Shown here: positions 11,481 to 22,654 of the stretch, in pieces
Numbering within the stretch: position 1 is the first letter of the stretch
How the letters are laid out: every line of letters starts with the position of its first letter
Source: Crocodylus rhombifer
Taxonomy: Eukaryota; Chordata; Crocodylia; Crocodylidae
Direction: 5' to 3'
Length of the DNA stretch: 64,000 nt
Assembly (NCBI GenBank): GCA_038503035.1
Contig: JAVSML010025230.1
Location: 607,062 to 671,061 of the forward strand
The notes under the pieces: generated by a model
The model's input: the letters and a program-made list of their open reading frames with translations, nothing else
Databases searched by the model: none
What the model was told of the DNA's origin: nothing
Translations under genes and position numbers: made by a program

Positions 11481-12244
11481 TAGGGCTGTGCAAAGCTTCA
11501 GTCCCTGATTTGATTCAGTGGAGAGTCAGCCCAATTCCCTCCAAATCTGAATCAAATCAGGAGACCCTTTAATCTCTCTGAATTGAATCGAATCGAAACC
11601 GTCCAAAGCGATTGGGAATGATTCGGTGATTCAGACATAGACACAGCTTTAAGTGTTTTTTTCTACATACCTCAAGGTCCCAGACAGCTCATGAATGCTG
11701 AGATACCGGGGCAGATGAAGCATCCCACAGGAGTTGGGCAGGGGAGGCGGGGAAGGAGGGTGGGCTCCTCAGCGTGCTCAGCAGCAGACCTGGAAGGCTT
11801 CAGGGTTCACTGGGAAGCACACTGAGGGTCCTCCTGTGCCCCCTGGCTCAGTGACTGGTGCCTCCTGGGTCTGGGGGGGGCACCCAGGGTCCCCCCACAG
11901 CCAATTGCCAAGCCAGGAGGGCATGGGGGAGGCAGAAGTAGTTCTGGTCCACTTCCAGGTTTGCTGCTGAGCATGCAGGGGGCTCCCACCATGCTCCTGT
12001 GGGACTCTCCATCTGCCCCACCATCGCAGCACTCACAAGCCATGCCTGGTACCGCAAGGTATGTAGAAAAAACATTTAAAGCTGTGTCTATGGCCAAATT
12101 GCTGACTCTCTGAATCACCACTGAATCTTCAGGTTTCGATTTGGCCTAATAGAATCAGGGCAGTGACCCAAATCAATTAACTGAATCACTGTCCCTGATT
12201 CAGGCTAAATCCAAATAAAATATGGCTCATTTCACACACCCCTA
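11481..12244. mobile_element. Palindromic hAT-type foldback element with 8-bp target duplication
   Basis: The element is flanked by a perfect direct repeat ATACCTGG (11473-11480 and 12245-12252), the 8-bp duplication expected of hAT transposition. Its ends read TAGGGCTGTGCAAAGC and, reverse complemented, TAGGGGTGTGTGAAATG. Inside, the two halves are inverted copies almost to the middle: 11640-11680 (ACACAGCTTTAAGTG, TCTACATACC) matches 12050-12090 inverted, and 11705-11800 (GGGGCAGATG, CCCACAGGAG, GCTCAGCAGCAGACCTGGAAG) matches 11955-12045 inverted. No transposase is encoded; the open frames at 11734-12121 come from the palindrome. Its terminus is shared with the transposase-bearing element at 38291. 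Confidence 0.85.
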
Positions 12245-12394
12245 ATACCTGGTACTATTAGAAAGAAGATACTGGAGTGCATGGTCAGAAGTCTAATCTG
12301 GTATGGTCGTTCCCATTTTGGTAATGGAAAAAGGGCAGTGAAAGGATTGAAAACAGGGTTTTTAAGTATAAGGAATCCAAAGCTGGACCACAGA

Positions 12395-12535
12395 TTCACT
12401 AGGTAGCTTGGAGCAACTTACTTCCAATTGTGTATCTCAGCTTCTCTACCTATAAATGCATACATATGTGCAATAAGGATACTTATGCTCCTCCTTTTTG
12501 GGGTGTTTTAAGGATTAATTTATTGTGTCTATAGT
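12395..12535 (-). repeat. MIR-type SINE remnant
   Basis: The order 'GAGCAACTTACTTCC', 'TCAGCTTCTCTACCTATAAATG', 'GATACTTATGCTCCTCC', 'GTTTTAAGGATTAA' is that of the reverse complement of the MIR core (caagtcacttaacctct...cctcatctgtaaaatggg...gttgtgaggattaa). It is divergent, as expected for this ancient amniote SINE. Confidence 0.55.
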
Positions 12536-13735
12536 GTCTTTTGTTGTGTATCGTGTAAAAACAAACAAACAAACAGAAAAATCCAGCATTCTTGGTCATT
12601 ACAGGTTTGTGTTTCTCCCTGCTGGCACAGGAACTCCACAAAGACTTCACAGGCAAGCAGACACAATGCTATCACATCAAAGACCTAATTGCATATAATT
12701 GTAATACAACATCTTTCTAATATCTTTCTAAAAACCCTGTATTTTAGAAAGATACTATTTTTTTGTGTATTAACTATTCACAGTTCTGTTAGCAGCTACA
12801 ACATGACCAAACCGTTTAATCTTTGCATTTATATAATTTATTGCAAAAGTTAATTGCTAGATGTTTTGCAATACATATACAATAAACTGCATGTGTATAT
12901 CCTGACAGTCCTCTCTGAGGCAGGTGACCGAATATACCTGTTCCATTAGTACTGAAAACTCAAACAATTTATCTGTTAACAGCATATATTACTATTCAGG
13001 CCAAGAAGAATTTTCCTCCATACAGCACTGTAAAAATACCTCAGCACAGCAGTATATAAAATACTTATGCCATTTGGTAGGGGATAACAAAATATGAAAA
13101 ATATGGTTACTTTCTGTATGTTTCTTGTGATGAACTGGGATAATTTTAACATCTCCAGCATCAGACAGTGTTCATAGACTTTTAATGATTAGAGCAAAAC
13201 CTGATAAAGAGATGGAGCAAAAACAGGTGCCAGATAAGTTGTAAGTATTTACAAGGATACTTCTGTTTAAATTACAGGTGCTACTAATGCTCCGTGAGCA
13301 GCTGGACTGTGAAGCAAAGCAAAGTGATTTTATACTGTAATTCATATGCAGGTAAACTTTGAAACTGAAAGAAAGAATTATCTTGTGCCAAAAGCTAGGG
13401 GCTGTATCCCTGTTTGTTGTTGTTGTTTTTCTTTTTTTCTTACAAGGCCATGCAGCAGATTAGGAGTAACCCATCTTCATTTATCTATCAACTATATAAC
13501 AAAACTACCTAAGAGGTGTAGTGAGGATTAATTGCCTATAAAACATTTCAAAATCCTTTGATGTAACTCATGACGTGTTATTATTTAGGTAACTGTGGAT
13601 TTTCCTTTCTTTTCTCACATCCTTCATATCCTTTATGTATTTCTCACAAGAGTATAATGTAACCGTTTCCAGAGTAGAACATAAAAGCCATAACAATAAT
13701 GCTTGAATGACTTCACAGCACTTTAGGGATGAGTA
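12536..13735. other. AT-rich non-coding stretch
   Basis: Contains a short (AAAC)n run at about 12560-12577 and a (GTT)n stretch at about 13414-13426. No gene is seen. Confidence 0.45.
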
Positions 13736-13880
13736 GTATAAAGATTGTTGCTTTATAAAGAAGGAAGATTTTCATCTTCATATTACAGATAGGGAAACTG
13801 AGGGATAGGGGTAACTAGACAACCAGTGACAGAGCTGCACACAGAATTCAAACCTTTCGTGCTGCAACCTACTTTAATTG
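13736..13880 (+). repeat. MIR-type SINE remnant
   Basis: 'CATATTACAGATAGGGAAACTGAGGGATAGGGG...AACCAGTGACAGAGCTG...ATTCAAACC' follows the MIR core sequence (attttacagatgaggaaactgaggcacag...cagagctggga..caaacc) in the forward direction. Confidence 0.7.
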
Positions 13881-14019
13881 GATCATGAGTTAACACCAAG
13901 ACTTAGTAACAATGACTGCTAGAGGTCAAACTATATTCACAACTAAAAAGCTTTAAGATTAACTCCAAGTCCCATATTAGTAGTTTTGACACTAACCAGA
14001 ACACAGGAGTCGCATACAC

Positions 14020-14235
14020 CTACGCCACATCTACATGAGACACTACTGTGCGGTTGTATAAACAAGTACCAAATAAATGTGCAGAAACCTGAGTAACTGC
14101 ACAGTAGCATTGGCCTTTTTTGTGATGCTACTGTGAAGTAGCCTAATACTACTGCACACTAGCATCGCATCACAGCTTTTGCCATGTGGTGCTACTGCAC
14201 AGTAGTATCAGGTTACTCATGCAGATACACCCCTA
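14020..14235. mobile_element. Short Harbinger-like MITE
   Basis: The left end GCCACATCTACATGAGAC and the reverse complement of the right end (GGGTGTATCTGCATGAGT) are imperfect inverted repeats. The interior consists of alternating 'CTACTGTGCAGTAG' type palindromes, the same motif found near the right end of the 15-18 kb Harbinger element. It is probably a deletion derivative of that family. Exact ends are uncertain. Confidence 0.5.
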
Positions 14236-15030
14236 GACGTGCATGTTCTTTAACTACCACATCCATGAAAAAAAGAAGGCGATATTGACAGGAATAAATG
14301 TCACCAGGTTAAAGAGGAGCAGGGACAATTAGGTAATTGGATAAAGAGCTTAAGGTACAGGTGTGGATCTTGTTGAACTGCCCTGGAAAAACCAAGATGT
14401 GGATCATAACATCACTGAAATAAATGCATGGCTACAAAGGTGGTATCAGCAAGAGAACTTTGGTATCTTAAAAACCACATTATTCAAAAGAGGATTGCTT
14501 TGTAAACACTAGATTCATGTGATTAAAAACTGGAAAGAGGATCTGTTGACATCACTTGAAGAACCTGGTGAGGAGGTCTTTAAAATGTGAGGTAAGGTGC
14601 AAAAATCCACTGTCTAACATACAGGAAGAAGTGAAGACCAAAACAAGGGGCTTAATTATGCAAAAGGGATGAGAAACCATAAAATGGGCTGAAAATGGTT
14701 CAAGGAGGCAAAAATAGCAGAGAAGCCTGAAAATGATCTTAAATGACTATATACAAGTAGTATGAGGAACAAGCTGAAAGAACTGGAAGGTACAGCATTT
14801 GGAAGCTTGATAACTCTCAAGATCAAATATCAATATAGAGCAGGTACAATATATTTCTGGAGGATCAGCACAGGAATAGATACTCCTGCATTTGTGATGG
14901 GATTGAACCAGGTCCTCTGGGAACCCTTTTAGCCTGCAGTTAGGATCAGCATGATTGTCAATATTGTAAGTTGTCCCAATTGTTTAAATTAAATTACACA
15001 ATGGTAAAAGCAGCAAAGTGTCCTCCTTTC
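14236..15030. other. Non-coding stretch
   Basis: No ORF, exon or repeat that I can name. Moderately A-rich. Confidence 0.4.
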
Positions 15031-15634
15031 TCTGGGCATATCTACACATGCATTTGATCCAAGATCAGTTTACTTGCAAGTAAATTGCTTGTGAGTAAAC
15101 ACTCCTGTCTACACATGCAGGGACATGGCAGCAGATTTGCTGCTCTTAGCACCAAATTGCTACCACTTCCTGTGGCCCTGCAATGAGCTGTCACCGCCAC
15201 TGGGGGAGCTCCAGATCACAGCTGCAGCTACCAGCAGGTGGCAGACCTCTTGAAAAGGCAGCCCCGCTCTCTGCAACTGTTTCCTCACCACCTCTGCCTC
15301 CTTGTGCTAGGGTTGTTCCAGCCCACGCCCTTGACAGCAATAACCAGCACCCTGGACTCCTGCTGGGCACCACACTGGTCCTGCTGGCCTGCTGCAATGA
15401 ACACTGGCTGACCCACAATTGTCTAGGCCTCCCACATGCAGCAACCACCTCCCCAGCCCAACTGCACCATCTCAGGACTGCCATTGCTGCACAGGTACCA
15501 CCTGGACTCTGGCTGGCTGGACCAAAGCAGGGATTCCAACAACGTGCTGCTGGATGCTGCAGCCAGAGCCATCTTGCCCTCCTGGCCCCCAGTTCCACTG
15601 GGCAAGCCACAACTGGTAGCTACATATCATCCAG

Positions 15635-16109
15635 CAGACCTGGGACAATGAGCAGTGGCTGGAGCCATTCAGGATGACTTGGGCCACTTTTCTGGACTTC
15701 CTGGGGCAGCTCTGACCATGCCTACAGTGGCAAGACACTTCCATGTGGCATCCCCTCCCCACAGACAGTGCCATGTGGTTCTACCTTTCCTCATCATGGA
15801 CCCCACCTACCCAGGTTCATGCAGCCCTACATCAGCCAACTGAACCTGTGCCAGGCTCACTTTAAGTGCTGCCTGGGACAAACCTACACCCTGGTAGAGT
15901 GCATCTTTGGCTACCTCAAGAGATGCTGGCACACCCTCACCACCCGCCTTGAGTTCACTGAGGACAACCTCCCATGGGTCACTGTTGCAGCACGCATGCT
16001 GCATAACATTTGCGAGGCCTGGTGGGAGCTCTTCCATGAGGCCTGGGAGAAGGAGTTATGGCAGGTGGAGACAACCTGGAAGTGGGAGTACCACCTGTGG
16101 TGCCAGTAA
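15635..16109 (+). pseudogene. Harbinger transposase (DDE_Tnp_4-like), broken
   Basis: Harbinger transposases are nuclear RNase H-fold enzymes that cut and join the element ends. The frame starting at 15635 reads NEQWLEPFRMTWATFLDF and then LQWQDTSMWHPLP, the usual N-terminal helix region ahead of the catalytic core. A TGA at 15713 interrupts it. Around 15775 the text jumps to MDPTYP and, after a frameshift, RFMQPYISQLN, VECIFGYLK and MLHNICE, the C-terminal third of the family, including the glutamate (VE) expected as the last catalytic residue. About 150 residues, including the two catalytic aspartates, are missing between the halves, so an internal deletion is inferred. A stop closes the gene at 16107-16109. 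GC-rich sequence from 15180 to 15630 may be the former N-terminal extension, but I cannot follow a frame through it. Confidence 0.75.
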
Positions 16110-16433
16110 CAGTGGTGGGCTACCCCTTCCAAAATAGGCTGCACACCTGCCACAGGGGGGCTAGGCACCAGGTACAAGAGGAACTGACTAACCACCTCCT
16201 CCTGCACTCCCTGCGATAGCCCACATGGAAACCACCCATGGACCCCCTCACCTCCCTGCCCACCCCCAGCACTGCAATCACTACAAGCATGTCTCAAAAG
16301 ACCAAGTTTTTATTCCCTTCACATCAACCAGAGTCCCCCTCTTTCCCCCTGCCCCCAACAAACAGAGCCCCCACTCCCCTTCTCAGGATGAGGTAGGTCC
16401 ATGCCCACCTTGCTGCAGGGGCATGAGATGCTC

Positions 16434-16439
16434 AATAAA
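16434..16439 (+). promoter_or_regulatory. Putative polyadenylation signal of the transposase gene
   Basis: AATAAA lies about 325 bases after the transposase stop, on the same strand and before the convergent second gene, which is a suitable place for the element's own 3'-end signal. The hexamer is seen; its use is inferred. Confidence 0.35.
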
Positions 16440-16711
16440 GTTTTGCATGGTCTAAAACCTCCCTGCATGCTGTGGAGTGGGAACCCACAGTCAGGGAAGT
16501 GTAGCCAAGCTGGGCAGGGAGGGAGGGCAGGAGCAGAGGAAGGGGCCGGAGGCTGGGTGCAGGGGAAGGGGCCAGGAGCCAGGTGCAGGGGCAGGGGGAG
16601 CCCTTCCCCCAGTGCAGGCCTTACCATATGGCTCAGACTGGCATGGCTGGCATCTCTGTTCAGTCCTGGCTGGTGATGACAGCGTGAGGCTCTGGGTGGT
16701 GTCCTCAGGTA

Positions 16712-17326
16712 TCAGGGCACAGCATGTGAGCTCCTGGCTGGGGCCTCCCCAGAGAGGAACTGGTCCTGCTGGTGGCTGGCAGTGACATAGCTGGCCATGC
16801 CTTGTGGTAGGGGCTGAAGGCGTTGGCCCAAGCTCCCCAAGCTGCTGATGGAGGCTATGGCCTGGGATCTCAGCAGGATGAGCCGTTGGTGACCCAAGGG
16901 GCCCTCCCCTGGTGACACATCCCCACAGGTGCCAGGCCAGGGTGGGGGCTTGGTCAGGCTACTCATGCTGCTGTATACGGTAGAGCTGTGGCATGGGTTC
17001 TGGGGCACAAGGATTGCTGTCAGTTGCTGCATAAAGTGTATGGACTTGTGGGCATTCTCCAACCATTGATTATGGTAAGTCATGTTGACCCAGTGTGCAC
17101 ACAGGGCCTTGACCTTTATGTGGCACTGCTGCATCTACCTGTCATGTGCACACTTCTGCATCTGGCCTGACATCCCCTCATAGACACGGGCATTCAAGCA
17201 GCCATCCCACACGAACTGGCACTGCACCTCTGCTTCACCCCACAGTGCCACAAGGTCACCAGTCTCTTCCATGGAGCAGCTGGGGCCCCAGGCAGTGGGC
17301 ATGGGCGTAAATGAGGACGACACCAT
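16712..17326 (-). pseudogene. Harbinger accessory Myb/SANT-like DNA-binding protein, one stop
   Basis: Harbinger elements encode a second protein that binds the transposon ends and brings the transposase to them. On the minus strand a 205-codon frame starts MVSSSFTPMPT and contains DLVALWGEAEVQCQF, NARVYEGMSGQM and, after an in-frame TAG at 17137-17135, QQCHIKVKAL, the three segments of a Myb/SANT-like (Myb_DNA-bind_4 type) domain: acidic and Trp-containing helix 1, helix 2, and the QCxxKxKxL recognition helix. The frame continues through NQWLENAHKS and a Pro-rich linker to a stop at about 16712. The break is one base change in otherwise intact sequence. It converges with the transposase, leaving about 600 bases between them. 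Confidence 0.75.
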
Positions 17327-18090
17327 TGGGGCTCCTGTGCCAGGTCTCTGGGCCTCCGTGTGGCTGTCCCTGTGCTGTTGGGCCTAGACAGCTGCCTGCA
17401 GTGTCCAGAGCAGGGGCACAGCATGGAACTGGGACCTGCACAGTGAGGCAGTACCTCATATCACCTTCAGGCTCCAAGTAGGCTGCTGGGGGCAGGCTGC
17501 AGGCAGCTCGAGCTGGCCCTAGTGCCCAGGAGCTACCTGCAGCTGGGCCTGGGTGCTGGCAGGCCTGACAAGAGCCTGCAGCACCCTGTAGGCCTGGATG
17601 GCACAGGCCTGGCAGCCATACCACACTAACGTGCCAAGCAGCAGTGGTAGGGTTCGAGGAGGCTGGCACAGCTGTCCTGTGGCCTGTCCAGTGGGACACA
17701 GGGACCTGAAGTGGCCTCAGCAGGCAGCATTTTCGCTAGGGCTCAAAATGCCTACAGGCTTTTAAAGGGCCTGAGACTGGGTCTGCTATAGAGAAGGCCC
17801 AGCCCTGGGGCAAGAGAGGCTCCCAACCCAGCGCCCTGGGGTTAGCCTCAGGCCAGCTCCCTAGTGGCAAAGCTGACTGGGAAAAGATTTACTTCCAGTT
17901 GGCATCTGCATGTGTGTTACTGCACAGTAACTAAGCATGAGTAAATTTGCTACTTGCATTTGCTATGAAATTTACTCATGAGTAGTGTCATTTACTGTGC
18001 AGTAACTGCGCACATGTGTAGAAGTGCCCACTTACTGTGCAGTAAACTAGGCTACTATGCAGTAAAGCATCTTGTGTAGACACGCCCTCT

Positions 18091-19842
18091 ACATATAATT
18101 ATGTCAAATTAAGACAACTTTAAATGATGCATTTTATGAGTGATAACTACTATTTAATATTTCTATGTCAAACTAAGGGATTAAGTCATTTGTTACATAG
18201 AAAATTACTGTATTATATATTGATATAGTCCCATTTTATATGATATTTATATAGATATTTGCATCCTTCAAGCTGTGAAAGGAAATCTTTTATTCTGTGA
18301 AAAAGAGTAATTCAGTGATTAATACGTAATGATATGTCAATAATTTTAAAAAGTTGCTAAAGCTGCAGCGTCTTTGAGGAAGGATCTCCTGTGATGGATA
18401 GTTTCAACAGCTTCTGTATTTTGTGGAGATGTCCTCCCAGCAAGAGGAAGATTGGTAAACAGGATATCTCAGAAAAGAAATCATTGTGTAAAACAAATTT
18501 TCCCTTTTCCCCCTATGCAGTCTTTTTACAATGGTAGTAATATTTACAGACTGTGATCAGACACTCATTCTTTCAGACAAAAGGAATTTATGAGCCTACT
18601 TGGCAAAACTAAAGTTTCATTTCACTTTTTTCCCCAGTTGTAGCCACCAGCTGCAGTATTGTTTAAAACTAATAATGGATCACTATTCTCCTACCTTGTG
18701 ATAATTCAACAAATTAAACACAAGCCAATCAGGAAATTATCTCAATGAATAATATGTCAAAATAATGTAAGGCACTTCAGCTCATATTCAGAAGATGGAT
18801 TTAAGACCAGTCTTTAGGAAATGATAATGTTATTCTGACGATGAATCTACTCATAACAGACACTCCATGGCAAATTATTTATTTTCAGACCAGCAATTTA
18901 TGAGGACCAGGTGGAAGATGGGATAAATTTAATGAAAGTTTGGAAACATAATAGGACTGAAGGCAGTGCATCAATTTCTGAATCTCCAATCAAGAAAGTA
19001 ATGTCCTTAATGGTTTTTAGAGATCTGCTTCTCAGAGCTATAATGTTAAGTTATACAACTCAAGCAGCTCCAATGATTTCTAGTGTTGCTTTCCTCCCCA
19101 GTGCCAGATTATGAAATTCATTTATCTTTGCTGTGTGGAATACTGTAGCTAAAGCCACAGCACGTTCTTTCTATCAGGGAAACAAAGTGCTATGGCACTC
19201 TAATGATACATTTATTAACTGTTTAGTGTTTCTTTATTAGAGGAGCTATATAAATTCTGCTTGTACAAAATACCCAGGGATTCAGTTATGCTGAGTGTGA
19301 CTGAAGTATGTTAGTGCACTGACTACTTTAAAACAAATGTTGATTTTCACCTTGGGATAAGTATGCCCAAATCTAAACTTTTTAGCTCTGTAACAAAAGT
19401 GATATAGATCAAATCCAAATTCTCTGAAATCATGCTCCTTGTCCACACTGATCAGTTACGGCACACATCTGAGAAATAATTATGAGGATTCAGTGGCCCC
19501 AATCCTTCAAGTTGCTGTAGATACAGGGGTAGCCAGCAGCATAAGGGCAGGAAATACATGAAAGTATAACTCCAGTACTAAAATATTTGGCAATATTATT
19601 TTGTGAATTAGGATCAGGAGGGCTGGCTTAGTGCTAATCCACTGCTGCTTTTATTCACTAGTTCGTAAGCAAATAATAAATTCACAGGAGTGAAAGTTTT
19701 GCTTTATCGCCATGATAATGTCTGAGGAAAATCATTGCAACTAGATGACAGTGACATGATATATTTGCATAACATTTTCTCACATTTGCCATGGCGGGGG
19801 GAGAATATGAATCAGGCCATAGAGTCAAGTACTATGAATGTT
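18091..19842. other. AT-rich non-coding stretch
   Basis: No gene, exon or repeat that I can name. Short frames such as 18911-19114 (+) show no domain and no splice context. Confidence 0.45.
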
Positions 19843-19862
19843 GGGGGGGGGGGGGGGGGGGG
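19843..19862. repeat. Poly-G run (20 bases)
   Basis: An uninterrupted run of 20 G on the + strand, a likely G-quadruplex former and a likely sequencing trouble spot. Confidence 0.95.
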
Positions 19863-22387
19863 AAATCAAGAAAATAAAAAGGACACATTCTGTCTGCAAA
19901 ATGTAATCCAATCAAAGAACAGAAACCATTTCACACATCTTGGGTATATGCACACATTCCTGGGACCTGTTCTAAATGTAACATCTACTTGTATACCTTG
20001 TGACTACATGAATGGACAGACAAATGAACAAGGAGTATGCAGAAAGATCACACTGAAAGCAGCTTAGGGGCCAACAGTTCTTAATGTAACAGGGACTCAA
20101 GCAGGAGCCCAGTTACTTGAGTTAACCCTGGGAGGAGTGACCTCCAAATGCACCCTGCCAGGTGGAAAGGATTTCACACCTGGAAAGAGGTTGATTGATT
20201 AGCCCACGAAAACTGGGGATGAAACCAGCAGCGGGACATTTACAAATCACCTTAGGGCACCAGAAGAGGAACACAGGGGTAATCAAGACCCTAGAGAGAG
20301 AAACGGAGAGATGTCTAACCTGTGACTGGGAAGGATATTGGGAGCTCCAGCCTATCTAAAGACTCAACAGGTCAGATCCCAATGAAGACTGATACCAAGA
20401 ATCGTGCTGCTGTGGTGAGTCTGGAGGAACAGAGGTGGTGGGAATAGGCTTGGCAGAGAGCCAAATAAAAGACTGAGTCTTTGGGACAGTGTGTGGGGAA
20501 ATAGAGCTTCCAATGAGTCCCTGACCTTGCTGGGACAACAACTCTTTAGGTAATAATCAGAAGAACTGTGGAGGAGCTGCAGGGAACCACACTCGGCACG
20601 AGCCGCAGTTGAAGAGCGAAAGACGTGGGGATTGCGTTACGCTAATGAGGCAATTAGCGGTTTAAATTAGTTTAAACAATGTATCATCAAAAGTTTCAGT
20701 TCAGGGCTTTTCTCATTTTCAAGTCAACTACCTTTGCCAATGAAGTAATTGGGAAGGCTACTGTTAATATAGCCTCTACTTTAAAAAATAAACCTATGAT
20801 TTGAGCGTGTAATATCTGGGTTCTATTCTTTGATCACAGGCTTGAGCAACTTACTGATCTCCTTCCTTTTCTCATTAAATCTAAGTCGTGGCAGGAAAGT
20901 ACAGGAAGAACAAGAAGATACTACTCAACAGGTTCACACTTAAGATAACCTAAAGACCTGCTTTATTTGTGGGTACTCTGCAAACAGAAAAAAGTCAATA
21001 AATACTTTTCTGCTTCAGTGTTTACCCAACAGTGCTGGGAAGCATCTAATGACTAAGATTACCTATCAACATCAACTTAAAACCAGATTACCAAAACTGT
21101 TTAGACACCTGACTGTCTGTTAAGCTTTTGGAAAATATAATCTTTCCCATACGATAACTTTAGTTAGAATTTTTCCTTTTAATTATTATTATTATTATTA
21201 TTATTACACATTATATATGTGTGTGTGTGTGTGTGTGTCTAATACATATTACTCTTTATGCATTATAATATAGAATGAAATGTTATTACATTATTAGTGA
21301 TATCGCTATTTCCTCTCTGTTACAGTTCCAACCATCAATTAAATAATTGGGGGGGAAAAAAAACAACCCGTTAGGCTTAGGCTAAGCTTATACTTTCTCT
21401 GGCCCAGGTTGGGATCCTTGCCATGAAGCATCATGACTTTGCCATAAAGTCATGTTAGGGCTGGGCCAACAAGCTTACTGTCTTATGTGCATTTAAATGG
21501 CTCCATTCTATCCATTTTGAGGTACTGCGTGCACAGATTAGAGTGCTATACTTCACTGTGAAATTTCCTAGTGCACGTCATACCTGATGCAGAAGTACCC
21601 AATGCTAAGGCTCAATTCAATTAAAGCTGTACCAGAAACCAGCACTGTTAATCTTTGTTCCTAGAGCTCTGAATAGAGTAGATGAAAATAAGACCTTATT
21701 TAAACATAATAATTATTTATTTGTATTGCCATAATGTATAGAAGGTCCCTGAGATAAAACTCCATTGCTCAAGGATGTACAGAGGCAGAACAAAATGAGT
21801 TTCTGCTAGTAGTCTAAATGCCAGACAAGAAAAATCAGGTGAAAATATTGACAGCTGGCAGTACAAGGAAACAACGACGCAGCATTGGTCAGCATGATAA
21901 GGTGTGGTCTGAGCATACCACCTCTCACCAGTTGACAAATATTTGGTAGGCATCACAACCAAGGGTAGCTATAAAGAGAAATCTTACAGCATATTACGAA
22001 ATAGCCTTGTAGTTATGAACTGAGAGCACTGCCTGAGCGTAAGGGACTAAAAGGAATGAAATACAGAAAATCTGCTTGAAAACGTGATCAGATTTCTAGG
22101 AACCTGGCTTCACTTGATCATCAGATGAAGAGGCTAATTAATCTATCTATAGTGAAAGAGATAATCAGGAAGGTAAAGATAGACCAAGAGGGGGCCTAAA
22201 AGTTCCTATTTGATGTGACAGAAGAAAGAACCAGTGGCTAGAAATGCAAAAAGTAGGGTGTCTCGGTAAAAACGATGGGCATGGAATATTATCCTTGCAA
22301 CTGCCCTCTGAAAGGACAGGAGTATGGAAGGACAGCATTGAATTTGTTTAACCAAAAGAAAAGATGTTGAGGAAATATAAGAGATGG
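19863..22387. other. Non-coding stretch with a MIR trace
   Basis: No gene is visible. At 20815-20885 'CTGGGTTCTATTCTTTGATCACAGGCTTGAGCAAC' resembles an inverted MIR core. Around 21370-21480 there are short inverted words (CATGACTTTGCCATAAAGTCATG) that suggest a small palindromic repeat. The rest is unremarkable. Confidence 0.4.
21183..21238. repeat. Compound microsatellite (ATT)n...(TG)n
   Basis: (ATT) repeats at 21183-21206 are followed by a short AT spacer and (TG)10 at 21219-21238. Confidence 0.95.
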
Positions 22388-22654
22388 GAGATCTATACGT
22401 GTGCTCCGCAGTGGGGAGGGAAGAGTGTTTTAATTAGAGCACCTTTTGGGAGCTGCTCTAATTAAAATGCCTGCAGTGCCTTGTGTATTCAGTGTCCTAT
22501 GTTTCAAAATGGTGGTGGTAACTAAAGCTTCTTAACTGAACTTCTCCTGTCACCATTTTGAAACATGGGGACACTGGATACATGCGACCGTGAGGCTGCT
22601 GGAGCATTCCGATTAGAATTAATCGAATCCAACTGGAACATGTAGAAGCAGGCG
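22388..22654. mobile_element. Foldback MITE
   Basis: Two nested inverted pairs are visible: TTTTAATTAGAGCA against TGCTCTAATTAAAA (22428-22475), and CAGTGTCCTATGTTTCAAAATGGTGG against CACCATTTTGAAACATGGGGACACTG (22489-22575). The outer ends ('ATCTATACGTGTGCTC' and the reverse complement of 'GGAACATGTAGAAGCAGGC') are weakly inverted. It resembles the palindromic MITEs elsewhere in the window and has no coding content. Confidence 0.55.

Larger units (their letters stand above)
15034..18087. mobile_element. Harbinger/PIF DNA transposon, two-gene, 3.05 kb
   Basis: The ends GGGCATATCTACACATG and, reverse complemented from the right, GGGCGTGTCTACACAAG form terminal inverted repeats. The triplet TCT stands on both sides (15031-15033 and 18088-18090), consistent with the 3-bp target duplication of this superfamily. 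The subterminal right region is rich in ACTGTGCAGTAA repeats. Inside are the two genes typical of Harbinger elements: a DDE-type transposase on + and a Myb/SANT-like DNA-binding protein on -, pointing at each other. Both carry disabling changes, so the copy is dead, but both ends and both genes are still present. Confidence 0.8.

Noticed and set aside
15183..15677. 164-codon plus-strand frame at the left of the Harbinger element
   Set aside because: It is not in the frame of the recognisable transposase start at 15635 and has low-complexity composition; kept only as possible decayed N-terminal sequence.
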